Positions 1 through 9,026 of a stretch of DNA of 64,000 nucleotides are shown in pieces (position 1 is the stretch's first letter; each line of letters starts with the position of its first letter). Made by a program: the position numbers and the translations under genes. Origin of the DNA: Gammaproteobacteria bacterium 50_400_T64 (lineage in GTDB: Bacteria; Pseudomonadota; Gammaproteobacteria; Pseudomonadales; Porticoccaceae); the NCBI GenBank assembly GCA_002162755.1, contig MAAS01000019.1:62001-126000 (forward strand), read 5' to 3'. The notes under the pieces were generated by a model. That model saw only the letters and a program-made list of their open reading frames with translations, ran no database searches and was not told the DNA's origin.

Positions 1-308
1 ATAAAACGTAGACCCAGGGGAATTTCAAGAGAGAAGCTCGAACCACGTCCTTTAACAACATCAACTGTCGTATGACTGTTTTTATAATATTCAAACTGAT
101 CGGCATGCATATAAAAGCCACAGCCATGGATGTCACCCAAATAAAGATCGCGTCCACCGAGGCGGAATTCACCCTTCTGGTAGCACATGGGCGAAGACCC
201 ATCACAACAACCACCACTAAGGTGAAACATCAGCTCACCATGCTCGCTGCGCAAACGATCAATTACTTCGACAGCTGCTTCAGTCACACTCACTCGCTCA
301 ACGGGCAT
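1..308 (-). CDS. DUF779 family protein, C-terminus cut by window edge
   Basis: The reading frame starts at the ATG at 308-306 and stays open to the left end of the window, so only about 102 residues are visible. The protein begins MPVERVSVTEAAVEVIDRLR and contains the cysteine-rich block LSGGCCDGSSPMCY followed by DIHGCGFYMHADQFEYY, which I recognise as the DUF779 family. Members are about 110-130 residues long and are often encoded next to NAD-dependent acetaldehyde dehydrogenases of the ExaC/AcoD type. Here it lies 63 bp behind such a gene on the same strand, so cotranscription is likely. Its molecular role is not established. The conserved cysteines and histidines could bind a metal, which is inference. 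Confidence 0.82.
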   Translation of the reverse strand, partial: MPVERVSVTEAAVEVIDRLRSEHGELMFHLSGGCCDGSSPMCYQKGEFRLGGRDLYLGDIHGCGFYMHADQFEYYKNSHTTVDVVKGRGSSFSLEIPLGLRF

Positions 309-371
309 GGTAAACCTCTTTCTTTTAAAGCCTACGACTCAGCATGATACCGAATCGTACTTAACAGGTGC

Positions 372-1868
372 TTAGAAAAAACCCAGCTTGTTTTTGCTGT
401 AAGACGTTAATATATTTTTGGTGTGGCGATAACCATTCAACATCATTGCATGGTTTTCCCGGCCAATACCGGAGTTCTTGTAACCGCCGAAAGAAGCACC
501 CGCTGGGTAAATATGGTAGCAGTTGACCCAAACGCGACCAGCCTGAATACCTCGACTGACTTTATGCACCTGGTGCATATCACGAGACCAAAGGCCTGAG
601 CCCAAACCAAACTGTGTATCGTTGGCAATTTCCAGCGCTTCAGCTTCATCTTTAAAGGTAGTGACAGCCAGCACCGGGCCAAAAATCTCTTCCTGGAAGA
701 TGCGCATTTTGTTGTGCCCTTTAAACATAGTGGGCTTGATGTAATAACCATTGGGATAAAGTTCATTTTCATAAACCTCACCACCACAAAGTAGCTCAGC
801 CCCTTCTTGCTTACCAATGTCGATATAGCTGAGGATTTTTTGGTACTGATCATTCGACGCTTGTGCGCCCATCATTGTGCTCAACTCATAGGGGTCGCCC
901 ATGGTGATAGCCTCAACGCGCGCCAGGCACTTTTCCATAAACTTGTCGTAGATACTTTCCTGAATTAAAGCTCTGGATGGGCAGGTACAGACCTGACCCT
1001 GGTTCAGGGCAAAAAACACCAGCCCTTCGACGGCCTTATCAAGAAACTCATCGTCCTCATCCATGATGCTTTCAAAGAAAATATTCGGCGACTTACCACC
1101 CAGCTCCGTTGTTGCGGGGATAATATTTTCCGCTGCGTATTGCATAATCAAACGACCGGTACTGGTCTCGCCAGTAAAGGCCACCTTTTTAATATCGGGG
1201 TGAGAAGCCAAAGGCTTGCCACATTCAGCACCGAAACCATTGATCACATTCAGTACGCCGGGCGGCAATAAGTCAGCAATAATCTCCATCATAATCAGCA
1301 GTGAAACAGGCGTTTGCTCAGCCGGCTTGATAACAACACAGTTACCTGTCACCAGAGCGGGTGCGATTTTCCAGGCTGCCATCAGCAGTGGGAAATTCCA
1401 GGGGATAATCTGGCCAACGACACCTAAAGGTTCGTGAACTTCCATTGTCACCGTCTCGGCATCAATGTTAGTCACAGAACCGGCTTCAGTACGAATGCAG
1501 CCACCAAAATAGCGGAATTGATCAATAACCAGGACTAAATCAGCACCTAAAGACTCACGAATTCCCTTACCGTTGTCACAGGTTTCAACGGCAGCCAGTA
1601 ATTCTATGTTCTCTTCAAGGCGATCGGCAATTCTGAACATCAGCATGCTGCGCTCAGCCGGGGAGCTTTTACCCCAGGTCTCAAAGGCTTCCCAACCTTT
1701 TGCAATCGCAAGGTCAACATCTTTTGAGGTTGATTGAGGAATACGCGCGATGAAGCTTTCATCAATCGGCGACGTATTTTCAAAATATTTTCCATCGATT
1801 GGGGCAACCCACTCACCACCAATGTAATTCTCGTATTGCTCTTTAAACTCGGGCCGTTGATAAGCCAT
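372..1868 (-). CDS. NAD-dependent aldehyde dehydrogenase (ExaC/AldB-like)
   Basis: This 498-residue enzyme oxidises an aldehyde, probably acetaldehyde, to the acid in the cytoplasm. The ALDH catalytic set is visible: N158 in PWNFP, E255 in TELGGKSPN and nucleophile C294 in [11 protein letters not shown]. The CTC doublet after GQV is typical of the ExaC/AcoD/AldB branch used in ethanol or acetoin oxidation. The length is normal for the family. The ATG at 1868 is preceded by a good GGGAG ribosome site. A DUF779 gene follows on the same strand, as in many related loci. An alcohol dehydrogenase lies elsewhere in the window at 59.4 kb, which could supply its substrate, but nothing shows that directly. 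Confidence 0.92.
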   Translation of the reverse strand: MAYQRPEFKEQYENYIGGEWVAPIDGKYFENTSPIDESFIARIPQSTSKDVDLAIAKGWEAFETWGKSSPAERSMLMFRIADRLEENIELLAAVETCDNGKGIRESLGADLVLVIDQFRYFGGCIRTEAGSVTNIDAETVTMEVHEPLGVVGQIIPWNFPLLMAAWKIAPALVTGNCVVIKPAEQTPVSLLIMMEIIADLLPPGVLNVINGFGAECGKPLASHPDIKKVAFTGETSTGRLIMQYAAENIIPATTELGGKSPNIFFESIMDEDDEFLDKAVEGLVFFALNQGQVCTCPSRALIQESIYDKFMEKCLARVEAITMGDPYELSTMMGAQASNDQYQKILSYIDIGKQEGAELLCGGEVYENELYPNGYYIKPTMFKGHNKMRIFQEEIFGPVLAVTTFKDEAEALEIANDTQFGLGSGLWSRDMHQVHKVSRGIQAGRVWVNCYHIYPAGASFGGYKNSGIGRENHAMMLNGYRHTKNILTSYSKNKLGFF

Positions 1869-2086
1869 GCTGATCTCCCACGTATCTAATTAACGGTTAT
1901 AGTTATTCACCCTGCCAGGCCTTTATCGACCTGTTCTGGCAATCCTTGTCCAAAGGACAAACATTTCGCTCAAACTGTCTGGTTTACAATCGCGCCACAA
2001 GACACCACCAAACTAAGCCGATTATGTCGCTAGTTTTCAATGAGCACAAGAACCAACGGGTAACCTCTTTAACAACCAACAGGCCC

Positions 2087-2491
2087 CTACGTCAAGTGAA
2101 TAATAATCCGTCGCCTACCTGGCTGGTGACGATGCTCCCAGAGATAAACACCCTGCCAAGTGCCCAGCGCCAGTTCGCCAGCAATCACTGGGATTGACAC
2201 ACTACTCGCCGTTAAAGCCGCTTTAATATGAGCGGGCATATCATCGGAACCTTCAAGTGTGTGGGTATAGAGCGGATCGTTCTCTGGCACCAAACGATTG
2301 AGCCAACTCTCAAGATCTCTTCGCGCCGACGGATCATAACTTTCCTGCACTAACAAACTTGCAGAAGTGTGCTGAATAAAAAGCGTACACAGCCCCTCCT
2401 CCAGATCGACCTCACGTACTACCGCATTCAGTTCTGCACTGATATCGAGCAAACCCTGTCGCGTAACATCGAATGTCAGTGTGCTAATCAT
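2087..2491 (-). CDS. yjbQ: YjbQ family protein (UPF0047)
   Basis: The product is 134 residues long and matches the YjbQ/UPF0047 family from end to end: the IQHTSASLLVQE segment, the DMPAHIKAAL segment and the C-terminal GTWQGVYLWEHR segment are all family signatures. Family members form small trimers with conserved histidines. Weak thiamine-phosphate synthase activity has been reported for E. coli YjbQ, but the physiological role is unclear. I place the start at the ATG at 2491 because GGAG lies 8 nt upstream. A GTG two codons earlier would be only 2 nt from that site. The gene is divergent from trmA across about 100 bp. Confidence 0.88.
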   Translation of the reverse strand: MISTLTFDVTRQGLLDISAELNAVVREVDLEEGLCTLFIQHTSASLLVQESYDPSARRDLESWLNRLVPENDPLYTHTLEGSDDMPAHIKAALTASSVSIPVIAGELALGTWQGVYLWEHRHQPGRRRIIIHLT

Positions 2492-2565
2492 TTTCACAAC
2501 TCCGTCTATCGCTGAAGGCTTCTATTAAGCACTGTGATTAACAGCGCCCCCTCAGTATTTAACGC

Positions 2566-2571
2566 TATAAT
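2566..2571 (+). promoter_or_regulatory. Candidate -10 box for trmA
   Basis: A perfect TATAAT lies 22 nt upstream of the GTG start of trmA, so transcription would begin with a leader of only about 15 nt. No consensus -35 hexamer sits at 16-18 bp. The nearest, TTAACA at 2538-2543, is 22 bp away, so the -35 element is weak or absent. Confidence 0.4.
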
Positions 2572-2592
2572 AAACGTTTTGCCGGAGCCACT

Positions 2593-3702
2593 GTGACTGC
2601 TATCGATCCCGCCACCTACGACCAACAGTTACAAGAAAAAGTGGCCGACCTACAGGCACGCTTTCAAGGGCTTGCACTGCCGCCACTCGACACTTACCCC
2701 TCCGCGCCACTTAACTATCGCATGCGTGCCGAATTTAAAATCTGGCAGCAGGATGGCCGCGCCGATTACGCCATGTACCGCCAGGGCGAGCACAGGCAGG
2801 CTTACATCATCAACGCATTTCCGGCCGGATCAAGCACAATCGAAGCCTTAATGCCGCCACTGCTTGAGCAAATCAACCAGTGCGATATTCTGCGCCAGCG
2901 CCTGTTTAGCGTGGAGTTTTTAACGACCCTCAGCGGCGAAGCCGTCATCACCCTACTCTATCACCGCTCGCTGGATACGGTTTGGGAAGAACGCGCCAAC
3001 GCACTTGCCACCCACATGAAGACAGATATTATTGGCCGCAGCCGCAAACAGAAGGTTGTTATTGGCCGAGATTATGTCATTGAAAAACTAGACATCGACG
3101 GGCGTACTTACACCTATCAGCAAAAAGAAACGGGCTTCACCCAGCCCAATGCCCGAGTGAACGAGAAAATGCTCGACTGGGCGCGCCAACACAGCGCAAA
3201 CTTTGGCGGCGATCTGCTGGAACTCTATTGCGGCAACGGCAATTTTACCGCCGTGCTGGCGCAGAATTTTGAGCGTGTGCTCGCCACAGAAATCGCCAAA
3301 ATATCGGTCAACTCCGCGACCTATAATTTCGAAGCGAACAAGATTGAAAACATTGAGATTGTGCGGCTATCCAGCGAAGAGATTACTCAAGCGCTGAACG
3401 AAGTCAGACTCTTTCGTCGCCTGCGCCATATCGATTTGAAAAGCTACAGTTTTTCGACCGTCTTTGTCGACCCGCCCAGAGCCGGACTTGATGACGACAC
3501 AGTCGAACTGCTGCGCCGCTTTGACAACATTATTTACATTTCCTGCAATCCAGAAACCCTGCATGCCAATCTGCTGGCATTAGATAGCAGCCATAGCATT
3601 GAGCACTTCGCCGCTTTTGATCAATTCCCCTATACCCACCACCTTGAGGCCGGTGCCGTGTTGAAAAAACGCCTACCCCTCGAGAATAATCAGGCTGAAT
3701 AG
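2593..3702 (+). CDS. trmA: tRNA (uracil-5-)-methyltransferase TrmA
   Basis: TrmA uses S-adenosylmethionine to make 5-methyluridine at position 54 of the T-loop of tRNAs. The 369-residue protein shows the expected SAM site LYCGNGNF at 211-218, DPPRAG at 293-298, the catalytic cysteine C318 in SCNPETL and the proton-abstracting glutamate E352 near the C-terminus. It lacks the N-terminal TRAM domain and FeS cysteines of RlmC/RlmD, and its length is close to E. coli TrmA (366), so the TrmA assignment is firm. Translation begins at GTG, with CCGGAG a few bases upstream. Its last 13 bases overlap the convergent DUF2489 gene. Confidence 0.95.
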   Translation: MTAIDPATYDQQLQEKVADLQARFQGLALPPLDTYPSAPLNYRMRAEFKIWQQDGRADYAMYRQGEHRQAYIINAFPAGSSTIEALMPPLLEQINQCDILRQRLFSVEFLTTLSGEAVITLLYHRSLDTVWEERANALATHMKTDIIGRSRKQKVVIGRDYVIEKLDIDGRTYTYQQKETGFTQPNARVNEKMLDWARQHSANFGGDLLELYCGNGNFTAVLAQNFERVLATEIAKISVNSATYNFEANKIENIEIVRLSSEEITQALNEVRLFRRLRHIDLKSYSFSTVFVDPPRAGLDDDTVELLRRFDNIIYISCNPETLHANLLALDSSHSIEHFAAFDQFPYTHHLEAGAVLKKRLPLENNQAE

Positions 3703-4190
3703 AAGAGGTCGGAAGAGTCACTGGCGGGCTTAAACTTAGGCACACCCTCGTCGAGTAATTTCTTAGCGGCATCGAGAACGAAGTCCCCAAAGGCTTTTTC
3801 TGTCTCCAGTCGCTCCCGGTCAAAGGCTTTGCGCTGCTCGCGAGTCAGCGCTTTCCAGGCATCGAGAATGGGAATATGGGCGGTGGCATCGGCAACCTGA
3901 TAAAACACGCTGTAAGCTTCGGCCTCGCGCGCCTCAGGGTTAATCTGCGTCAACAGCCAGGAAATACGCAGGCAGGCCTCGGTAATACTCAACTCGTCCG
4001 CCACTACACCTTTGGCCAAAATGATAATGCTCTTACTCGTCTCTTCTGACTTTTCCTTGAGCTGCTGTTCAAAGAGCAGTCTTACCTTTTCACGCTCGAC
4101 ATCCAGCGCTTGTACTTTACGATGAAGATGCAGCGCATAAGCGCCCAAAGCCACAACAATCAACACCGCCAATACGATCAAAAAAACCAC
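3690..4190 (-). CDS. DUF2489 family membrane-anchored protein
   Basis: The 166-residue product has one N-terminal membrane segment (about residues 2-22), a charged helical stretch likely to form a short coiled coil (about 25-50), and a soluble helical domain with the sequence SITEACLRISWLL. I recognise it as a DUF2489 protein, a family of unknown function seen in gammaproteobacteria and often encoded next to or convergent with trmA. It probably sits in the inner membrane with its C-terminal domain in the cytoplasm. The tail-to-tail overlap with trmA is 13 bp. Confidence 0.75.
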   Translation of the reverse strand: MVFLIVLAVLIVVALGAYALHLHRKVQALDVEREKVRLLFEQQLKEKSEETSKSIIILAKGVVADELSITEACLRISWLLTQINPEAREAEAYSVFYQVADATAHIPILDAWKALTREQRKAFDRERLETEKAFGDFVLDAAKKLLDEGVPKFKPASDSSDLFYSA

Positions 4191-4236
4191 AGACCACCTC
4201 TGAGTTAAAAATAAGAGAATTCGTTATATAGAGAAA

Positions 4237-5187
4237 TTACGCCAGGCCGAGCGTTCTTAAAAAGATCAGGCCACAGACGACAATGACGAAAGAAAACAGA
4301 CCGCCGAGCAAAACAATGTTGGCCGCCATTTTGGCATTACCACCAAAGACCTGAGCAAATACCACGCTAATAGTAGAGGTCGGTGACGACAAAACAAGAA
4401 ATACGATACCCAGCTCCATACCCCGCAAACCACAGTACCAGGCAATAGGCACACCCAACACAGGCATTAACAGGCACTTATATAAAGCCGCCCCCCAACC
4501 CGCCAAACTGGGGCTGCGTAATTGAGCAAAGTCCAGTGAGGCACCGACATTAATCAGCACCAGCGGCACTGTCAATTGCCCCAGTAGCTTGCCACTGTTC
4601 GCCAATGCATCGGGCAGTTGTAGTTTGAAAGCGCCCGCTATCGTACCCAGTAGCACGCTAATAACAATGGGGTTTTTAGCGATGTCAGACAGATAGTTTT
4701 TAGCCGAGCTGCCCGCTTTCTGGCTATAAAACTTAAGCATGCTGATGGAATAAATATTATTAAAAATAATAAAAATACCCATCGGCAGCGAGGCCAACGC
4801 CACACCTTCAATACCGTATACATTGTAGGCCATGGCGAGACCTGAAATCAGCAAATTGCCCCGCGTAGCCCCCTGAATGAAAACACCCCTATCGACGCGT
4901 TGCGCAACGATGATTCGCGACAAGGCCCAGGCCAGCAGGGAGAAAAAAACCAACAGGGCCACGCTGACCGCGAGAAAACGTGGTGCCTCAGTAATACTTA
5001 AGTCAGCACTCGACAGGGATAAAAACAGCATCGTCGGGGCGGCAAAATTAAAAACAATACGTGAGCTGTCCTCCAGAAAACCTTCACTCAACCAGCCCAT
5101 GCGGCGCAGTAAAACACCGAGTGCCGTGAGTAAATAGACGGGGAGAATAGCCGTAAAAACAAAACCTACAACCTCAAGATGCTGCAA
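4237..5187 (-). CDS. AEC family transporter (auxin efflux carrier type permease)
   Basis: This 316-residue, very hydrophobic protein has about ten predicted membrane helices and the AEC/PF03547 pattern: an N-terminal helix followed by LGVLLRRMGWL, FNFAAPTMLFLSL, and a C-terminal GIVFLVLSSPTSTISVVFA block. Family members move organic anions such as malate or malonate, or are uncharacterised efflux proteins. Nothing nearby reveals the substrate. The start is a TTG at 5187 and is uncertain. The gene lies 36 bp downstream of rmuC on the same strand and may be read through from it. Confidence 0.85.
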   Translation of the reverse strand: MQHLEVVGFVFTAILPVYLLTALGVLLRRMGWLSEGFLEDSSRIVFNFAAPTMLFLSLSSADLSITEAPRFLAVSVALLVFFSLLAWALSRIIVAQRVDRGVFIQGATRGNLLISGLAMAYNVYGIEGVALASLPMGIFIIFNNIYSISMLKFYSQKAGSSAKNYLSDIAKNPIVISVLLGTIAGAFKLQLPDALANSGKLLGQLTVPLVLINVGASLDFAQLRSPSLAGWGAALYKCLLMPVLGVPIAWYCGLRGMELGIVFLVLSSPTSTISVVFAQVFGGNAKMAANIVLLGGLFSFVIVVCGLIFLRTLGLA

Positions 5188-5223
5188 GATTTAACGCTCT
5201 TAATTGCCGCTCACACAGATAGT

Positions 5224-6597
5224 TCACTGTGGCAGTTCACTCTCATCACTGACATTCGGCAGCAGAGCTTGTTCGGCCAGCTGGCTTTCGTCTCGCAGTG
5301 CTGCCGGCATATCACGCCGGGTTCTGGCACCCAGTGTTTTCAGATCCTCAACACGCTTAAGCAGATTTCCCCGACCTGAAACCAGGCGCTTACGGGTCAT
5401 CGTCCAGGCATCCTGACTCTTGTCCAGGTGCTTGCCGATATCCTCCAGCCCCTCTGCCAGTAAAACGAACTGGTCGTAAAGGCCGCCAGCCTGAACAGCT
5501 ATTTTTTCTGCATTCAGGTTTTGATCAGCATAGCGCCAGATATTATGGATGGTGCGCAAGGTCGCCAATAAGGTACTGGGACTGACTAAAATAATGCCTT
5601 TGTCGTAAGCGTCGCTAAACAGCTGATGATCGTGTTCAATCGCCAACATAAAAGCCGCTTCGACAGGAATAAAGATCAACACAAAGTCCAGAGTATTGAT
5701 GCCCTCAAGCTGCTCATAGGCCTTGCGGTTAAGCCCCGTAACATGGCCGCGCAAAGAAGCAATATGAGCTTTAAGGCTTTGCTGACGCTGACTTTCATCA
5801 TCGCTACTACAAAAGCGTTCGTAATCCTTTAACGAGACCTTGGCGTCGATAACAATGTCGCGCTGATCAGGCAAGTGCAAAATCACATCGGGGTTGCGCC
5901 GCCTGCCCTCTTCATCTTGCAGGGCCACCTGGGTTTTATACTCTCTCCCCTTACGCAGTCCGGACTGCTCAAGTAAACGTTCGAGAATCAACTCACCCCA
6001 GTTGCCCTGAAACTTATTATCCCCTTTCAGAGCATTGGCGAGCTTTATGGCATCCTGCCCAATTTGCTGGGTCTGCTGCTGTAGCTCACCAATCTTGCCT
6101 TCCAGCCGATTCCGTTCAGCACTCTCCTTGTCATAAACGTCTTCCACTTTTTTACGGAAGTCGGCGAGATCTTTGCGCAGGGGAGCGACAGTGCTATCTA
6201 AAGTCTCTTTACTGGTTCGCGAGAACGACTGCTGCTTATTATCAAATATGCGGTTGGCAAGGTTCTCGAACTCCTTTCCGAAAGAACTGCGGGCTTGCTC
6301 CAATAAAGTGGACTGTTCTAAAGAGTGAAGCCGTGCAGATTCCAGCTGTGCAGACTGAGCGCTGTTACTTCCATTTAAGGTGAGATTCTGCTGTCGCAAA
6401 TCAAGTACTTCAGCCTGCAGGTTTTCTACAGTTTCCGTCAGGTGTTGCTTGTCGCGAACTAACATGGCAACTTCAACGCGGATGGTCGAGCGATGCAGGT
6501 TGTACCGCCAATAAAACAGCACAGCAACCAAAGCCCCACCAATAAGTGCGGCAAGACAAATCCAAAGGAATAGCAAGTCAGGTGAAAAAGAAGTCAT
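5224..6597 (-). CDS. rmuC: DNA recombination protein RmuC
   Basis: RmuC limits rearrangement at inverted repeats in E. coli and has a nuclease-like fold. Starting from the ATG at 6597 the product is 457 residues: an N-terminal membrane anchor (about 5-28), a long coiled coil (about 35-190) with many LQAEVLDL-type heptads, then the RmuC core with GNWGELILERLLEQSGL and VIDAKVSLKDYERF, the latter resembling a PD-(D/E)XK active site. The frame is open 29 codons further upstream, but that stretch overlaps the murI promoter region and does not look like the family, so I reject it. The gene is divergent from murI. Confidence 0.92.
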   Translation of the reverse strand: MTSFSPDLLFLWICLAALIGGALVAVLFYWRYNLHRSTIRVEVAMLVRDKQHLTETVENLQAEVLDLRQQNLTLNGSNSAQSAQLESARLHSLEQSTLLEQARSSFGKEFENLANRIFDNKQQSFSRTSKETLDSTVAPLRKDLADFRKKVEDVYDKESAERNRLEGKIGELQQQTQQIGQDAIKLANALKGDNKFQGNWGELILERLLEQSGLRKGREYKTQVALQDEEGRRRNPDVILHLPDQRDIVIDAKVSLKDYERFCSSDDESQRQQSLKAHIASLRGHVTGLNRKAYEQLEGINTLDFVLIFIPVEAAFMLAIEHDHQLFSDAYDKGIILVSPSTLLATLRTIHNIWRYADQNLNAEKIAVQAGGLYDQFVLLAEGLEDIGKHLDKSQDAWTMTRKRLVSGRGNLLKRVEDLKTLGARTRRDMPAALRDESQLAEQALLPNVSDESELPQ

Positions 6598-6634
6598 GCA
6601 AAGGATTTTAACAGCTGAGCACTGATCAATGGGG

Positions 6635-6661
6635 TAAAATAGTTGTCGTCTAGAAGACAAC
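6635..6661 (+). promoter_or_regulatory. Candidate murI promoter -10 and adjacent 20-bp dyad
   Basis: A TAAAAT box (6635-6640) is followed directly by GTTGTCGTCTAGAAGACAAC (6642-6661). This is an inverted repeat matching at 18 of 20 positions, with arms GTTGTC/GACAAC around TCTAGA. It lies between the divergent rmuC and murI starts, where a repressor could control either gene, or the transcript could fold. The half-site does not match the LexA CTGT-N8-ACAG box. The cognate regulator is unknown. Confidence 0.4.
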
Positions 6662-6688
6662 CCCACCCGCACGAGGCAACTCAAGAAA

Positions 6689-7498
6689 TTGACACATACA
6701 GCACTGGCTAGAATTCTGGTCTTCGATTCCGGCGTTGGCGGCTTAAGTATTCTTCAAGCTTTGCAGCAAACGCTGCCTGCCAGTCAATATATTTACGCCT
6801 CTGATAATCAGGCCTTCCCCTATGGCACCAAAAGTGCCGAGTTTTTGATTGAGCGTGTCCACAAAGTACTGCAAGCACTCATCAAAAAATGCCAGCCCGA
6901 TATCATCGTCGTCGCCTGTAACACAGCAAGCACTCTTGTCTTGCCCCATATTCGCCAGAATTTTTCCATCCCTATCGTCGGCGTGGTGCCTGCAATAAAA
7001 CCTGCAGCACTGCAATCGAAGACTAAAGTTATCGGCTTGCTAGGCACCCCTGGAACTGTTGCCAGGCCCTACACAAAAAATCTAATCGGAGAATTTGCGA
7101 GCGACTGCGAGGTGGTATGCAGCGGTAGCGCTGAACTAGTAGCAATAGCCGAGCAAGCACTACGGGGCACACTGCCTGGAGCAGAAGAGCTTAGTGGTAT
7201 TTTAAAACCCTTGTTTGACAATGAGCAGCTCGACACAATCATCCTTGCCTGCACACACTTCCCTTTAATCAAAGAACAATTAATTAGCGCATCACCACGC
7301 TCAGTTAATTGGATTGATTCTGGAGAAGCCATCGCACGCAGAGTCAACGCATTACTGCCCACCCTTACAACAACAAACACAACATTAAAAGACGTGAAAA
7401 ATACAGCCATTTTCACCACACAAAGCGCAGCTATAGACTGTCTTCATAAAACCTTGCAGCGATTTAAACTAACGGAGATTGAGTACATTAAAACGTAA
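6689..7498 (+). CDS. murI: Glutamate racemase MurI
   Basis: MurI converts L-glutamate to D-glutamate for peptidoglycan. The 269-residue protein has the family motifs in order: VFDSGVGGLS (11-20, with D13 and S14), YASDNQAFPYG, ACNTAS with catalytic C77, and LACTHFPL with catalytic C188. Translation appears to start at the TTG at 6689, because the protein opens with the conserved LARILVFDSGVGG segment only a few residues in, and GAGG lies about 12 nt upstream. The gene is transcribed alone, convergent with the MSHA-like locus that follows. Confidence 0.93.
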   Translation: MTHTALARILVFDSGVGGLSILQALQQTLPASQYIYASDNQAFPYGTKSAEFLIERVHKVLQALIKKCQPDIIVVACNTASTLVLPHIRQNFSIPIVGVVPAIKPAALQSKTKVIGLLGTPGTVARPYTKNLIGEFASDCEVVCSGSAELVAIAEQALRGTLPGAEELSGILKPLFDNEQLDTIILACTHFPLIKEQLISASPRSVNWIDSGEAIARRVNALLPTLTTTNTTLKDVKNTAIFTTQSAAIDCLHKTLQRFKLTEIEYIKT

Positions 7499-7504
7499 TA
7501 CTCC

Positions 7505-7526
7505 CGCCATCATGTGGTTAATGGCG
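7505..7526. terminator. Weak convergent hairpin after murI
   Basis: CGCCAT (7505-7510) pairs with ATGGCG (7521-7526) across a 10-nt loop, in the 39-bp gap between the tail-to-tail murI and mshM-like genes. No strong T-run follows on either strand, so it could be a weak bidirectional terminator or nothing. Confidence 0.3.
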
Positions 7527-7537
7527 TACTAGAACGA

Positions 7538-8959
7538 TTATTGATCTCGACTTTTAAAACTGCTTATATTTTTTATATAGGGCTGATAGCGCTGTATGAA
7601 AACAGGGAGAGAAGCCAGGTATTCTCGAGCCTTGCCAAAATCAGCAAAGCCACCTAAAGTCACAGCAAAAATAGGTTTACCGCCATCCCGCATAGGATGA
7701 ACATAAAGTTCATTGAGACCAATGTCCCGCTTAACATTCATAAAAAAGTGTTCGAGAAATTGATCATCTTCCGCTTCAGCCGACAGGATCTGAATAGTGT
7801 AAACGGCACCAGATGAAGCCACCATCCATTGCTGTGTTTTAAGAGTCAGTGCCTCAATGGTGATAGGCTCTGTTGTAACCGGGCCTTTCTTAAGCACTGA
7901 AACTGAGCTGATCTCAGGAACAGAGGCCGTGATAGGTTTCTCCGCAGGTAGTGAGTGGCCGATTTCGAGAGCAGCAGGCTGCTCTTTATTAAGGGTCGAA
8001 TCACTTTCCTCAACAGCACCAAGGTGTGTCTCAGTACGTACCGCATCCCCTAAACCAACATTACCCACCGATGGCTTATAAACAGTAAGGCCCCAAACTA
8101 AAAAAGCCGAAACGAGCACAAGTAAAACCCGTATATATTTTGACCCGCTATTCAGCTGCCCCGAATCTTTTGCTGCCAAACGAACATGTGATGCATCAAC
8201 AGATCTTGACTGTGCAGCGAAGGCTGCTAACAGCGACTTATCAGCCAATATCGTTAGCTTCCTCGGCAGACCAGATGAAAACCGTGTCAATAATTTCAAT
8301 GCTGCGGCAGTAAAAAAAGGGGAGCCGTTATAACCCGCTTTATGCAAACGAAATGACAAGTATTCGCCTACCTCAGCAAGAGTGAAAGGCTTTAAATAAA
8401 AGCTGTGAATAATACGCTCTTTGATTTGACGAACAGACGCATCAGAAAGATGCTCATCTAACTCGGGCTGGCCAAATAAGACTAACTGCAATAACTTATC
8501 TGTTTCTGTTTCAAGATTACTCAGCAGACGTAATTCTTCCAGTGTTTCAAGCGGCATACACTGAGCTTCGTCGATAAAGACAACAGCCCGTTGGTTATTG
8601 GCATGCATAGCGAGTAATTTATTTTGCACCCGTTGCAGAGCATCACTTTTAGTACAAGTACGGTCTAGCTCAAGCCCAAGTTCACGGCCAATGGCATACA
8701 CCAAATCACGGGCTTGAAGGCTAGGATTAAGCAAAAAAACAAGGGTAATATTATCGGGGAGCTGGCTTGCCAACATCCTTGACAGCATGGTTTTTCCGCT
8801 GCCCACTTCACCAACAACTTTAATAATTCCATCACCGTGGGAAATAGCATAGGCAATGGCATTTATTAAAGCTTCGCGCTCACCGCCTGAGTAAAAAAAA
8901 GAAGTGTCAGGGGTGATGCGGAAAGGAGGCCCTTGCAAACCAAAAAATTGACTGTACAT
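7538..8959 (-). CDS. mshM: MshM/ExeA-like AAA+ ATPase with C-terminal SPOR domain
   Basis: The 473-residue protein starts MYSQFFGLQGPPFRITPD, the hallmark of ExeA/GspA/MshM ATPases that help assemble secretins or pili through the cell wall. Walker A is GEVGSGKT (50-57) and Walker B is VVFIDEAQ (126-133). One membrane helix lies at about 275-294, followed by a low-complexity periplasmic linker and a C-terminal domain (about 384-465) that looks like a SPOR domain: AVYTIQILSAE, then FAVTLGGFADFGKAREYL. SPOR domains bind peptidoglycan glycan strands lacking stem peptides. I infer that it couples pilus assembly to the wall. It is the last gene of the MSHA-like run, 67 bp after the PilZ gene. Confidence 0.85.
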   Translation of the reverse strand: MYSQFFGLQGPPFRITPDTSFFYSGGEREALINAIAYAISHGDGIIKVVGEVGSGKTMLSRMLASQLPDNITLVFLLNPSLQARDLVYAIGRELGLELDRTCTKSDALQRVQNKLLAMHANNQRAVVFIDEAQCMPLETLEELRLLSNLETETDKLLQLVLFGQPELDEHLSDASVRQIKERIIHSFYLKPFTLAEVGEYLSFRLHKAGYNGSPFFTAAALKLLTRFSSGLPRKLTILADKSLLAAFAAQSRSVDASHVRLAAKDSGQLNSGSKYIRVLLVLVSAFLVWGLTVYKPSVGNVGLGDAVRTETHLGAVEESDSTLNKEQPAALEIGHSLPAEKPITASVPEISSVSVLKKGPVTTEPITIEALTLKTQQWMVASSGAVYTIQILSAEAEDDQFLEHFFMNVKRDIGLNELYVHPMRDGGKPIFAVTLGGFADFGKAREYLASLPVFIQRYQPYIKNISSFKSRDQ

Positions 8960-9026
8960 ATTCAGGCAGTAATCTCAGGTGATCGGGCGAAGGAAAGTAA
9001 AGCAGGAACTGAATGTAACTACCAGA

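Noticed and set aside
1946-2197. 83-codon plus-strand frame upstream of the aldehyde dehydrogenase
   Set aside because: It overlaps yjbQ on the opposite strand and has no recognisable content.
6642-6661. Dyad as a LexA (SOS) box near rmuC
   Set aside because: The half-site is GTTGTC/GACAAC, not CTGT/ACAG with an 8-bp spacer of the gammaproteobacterial type.
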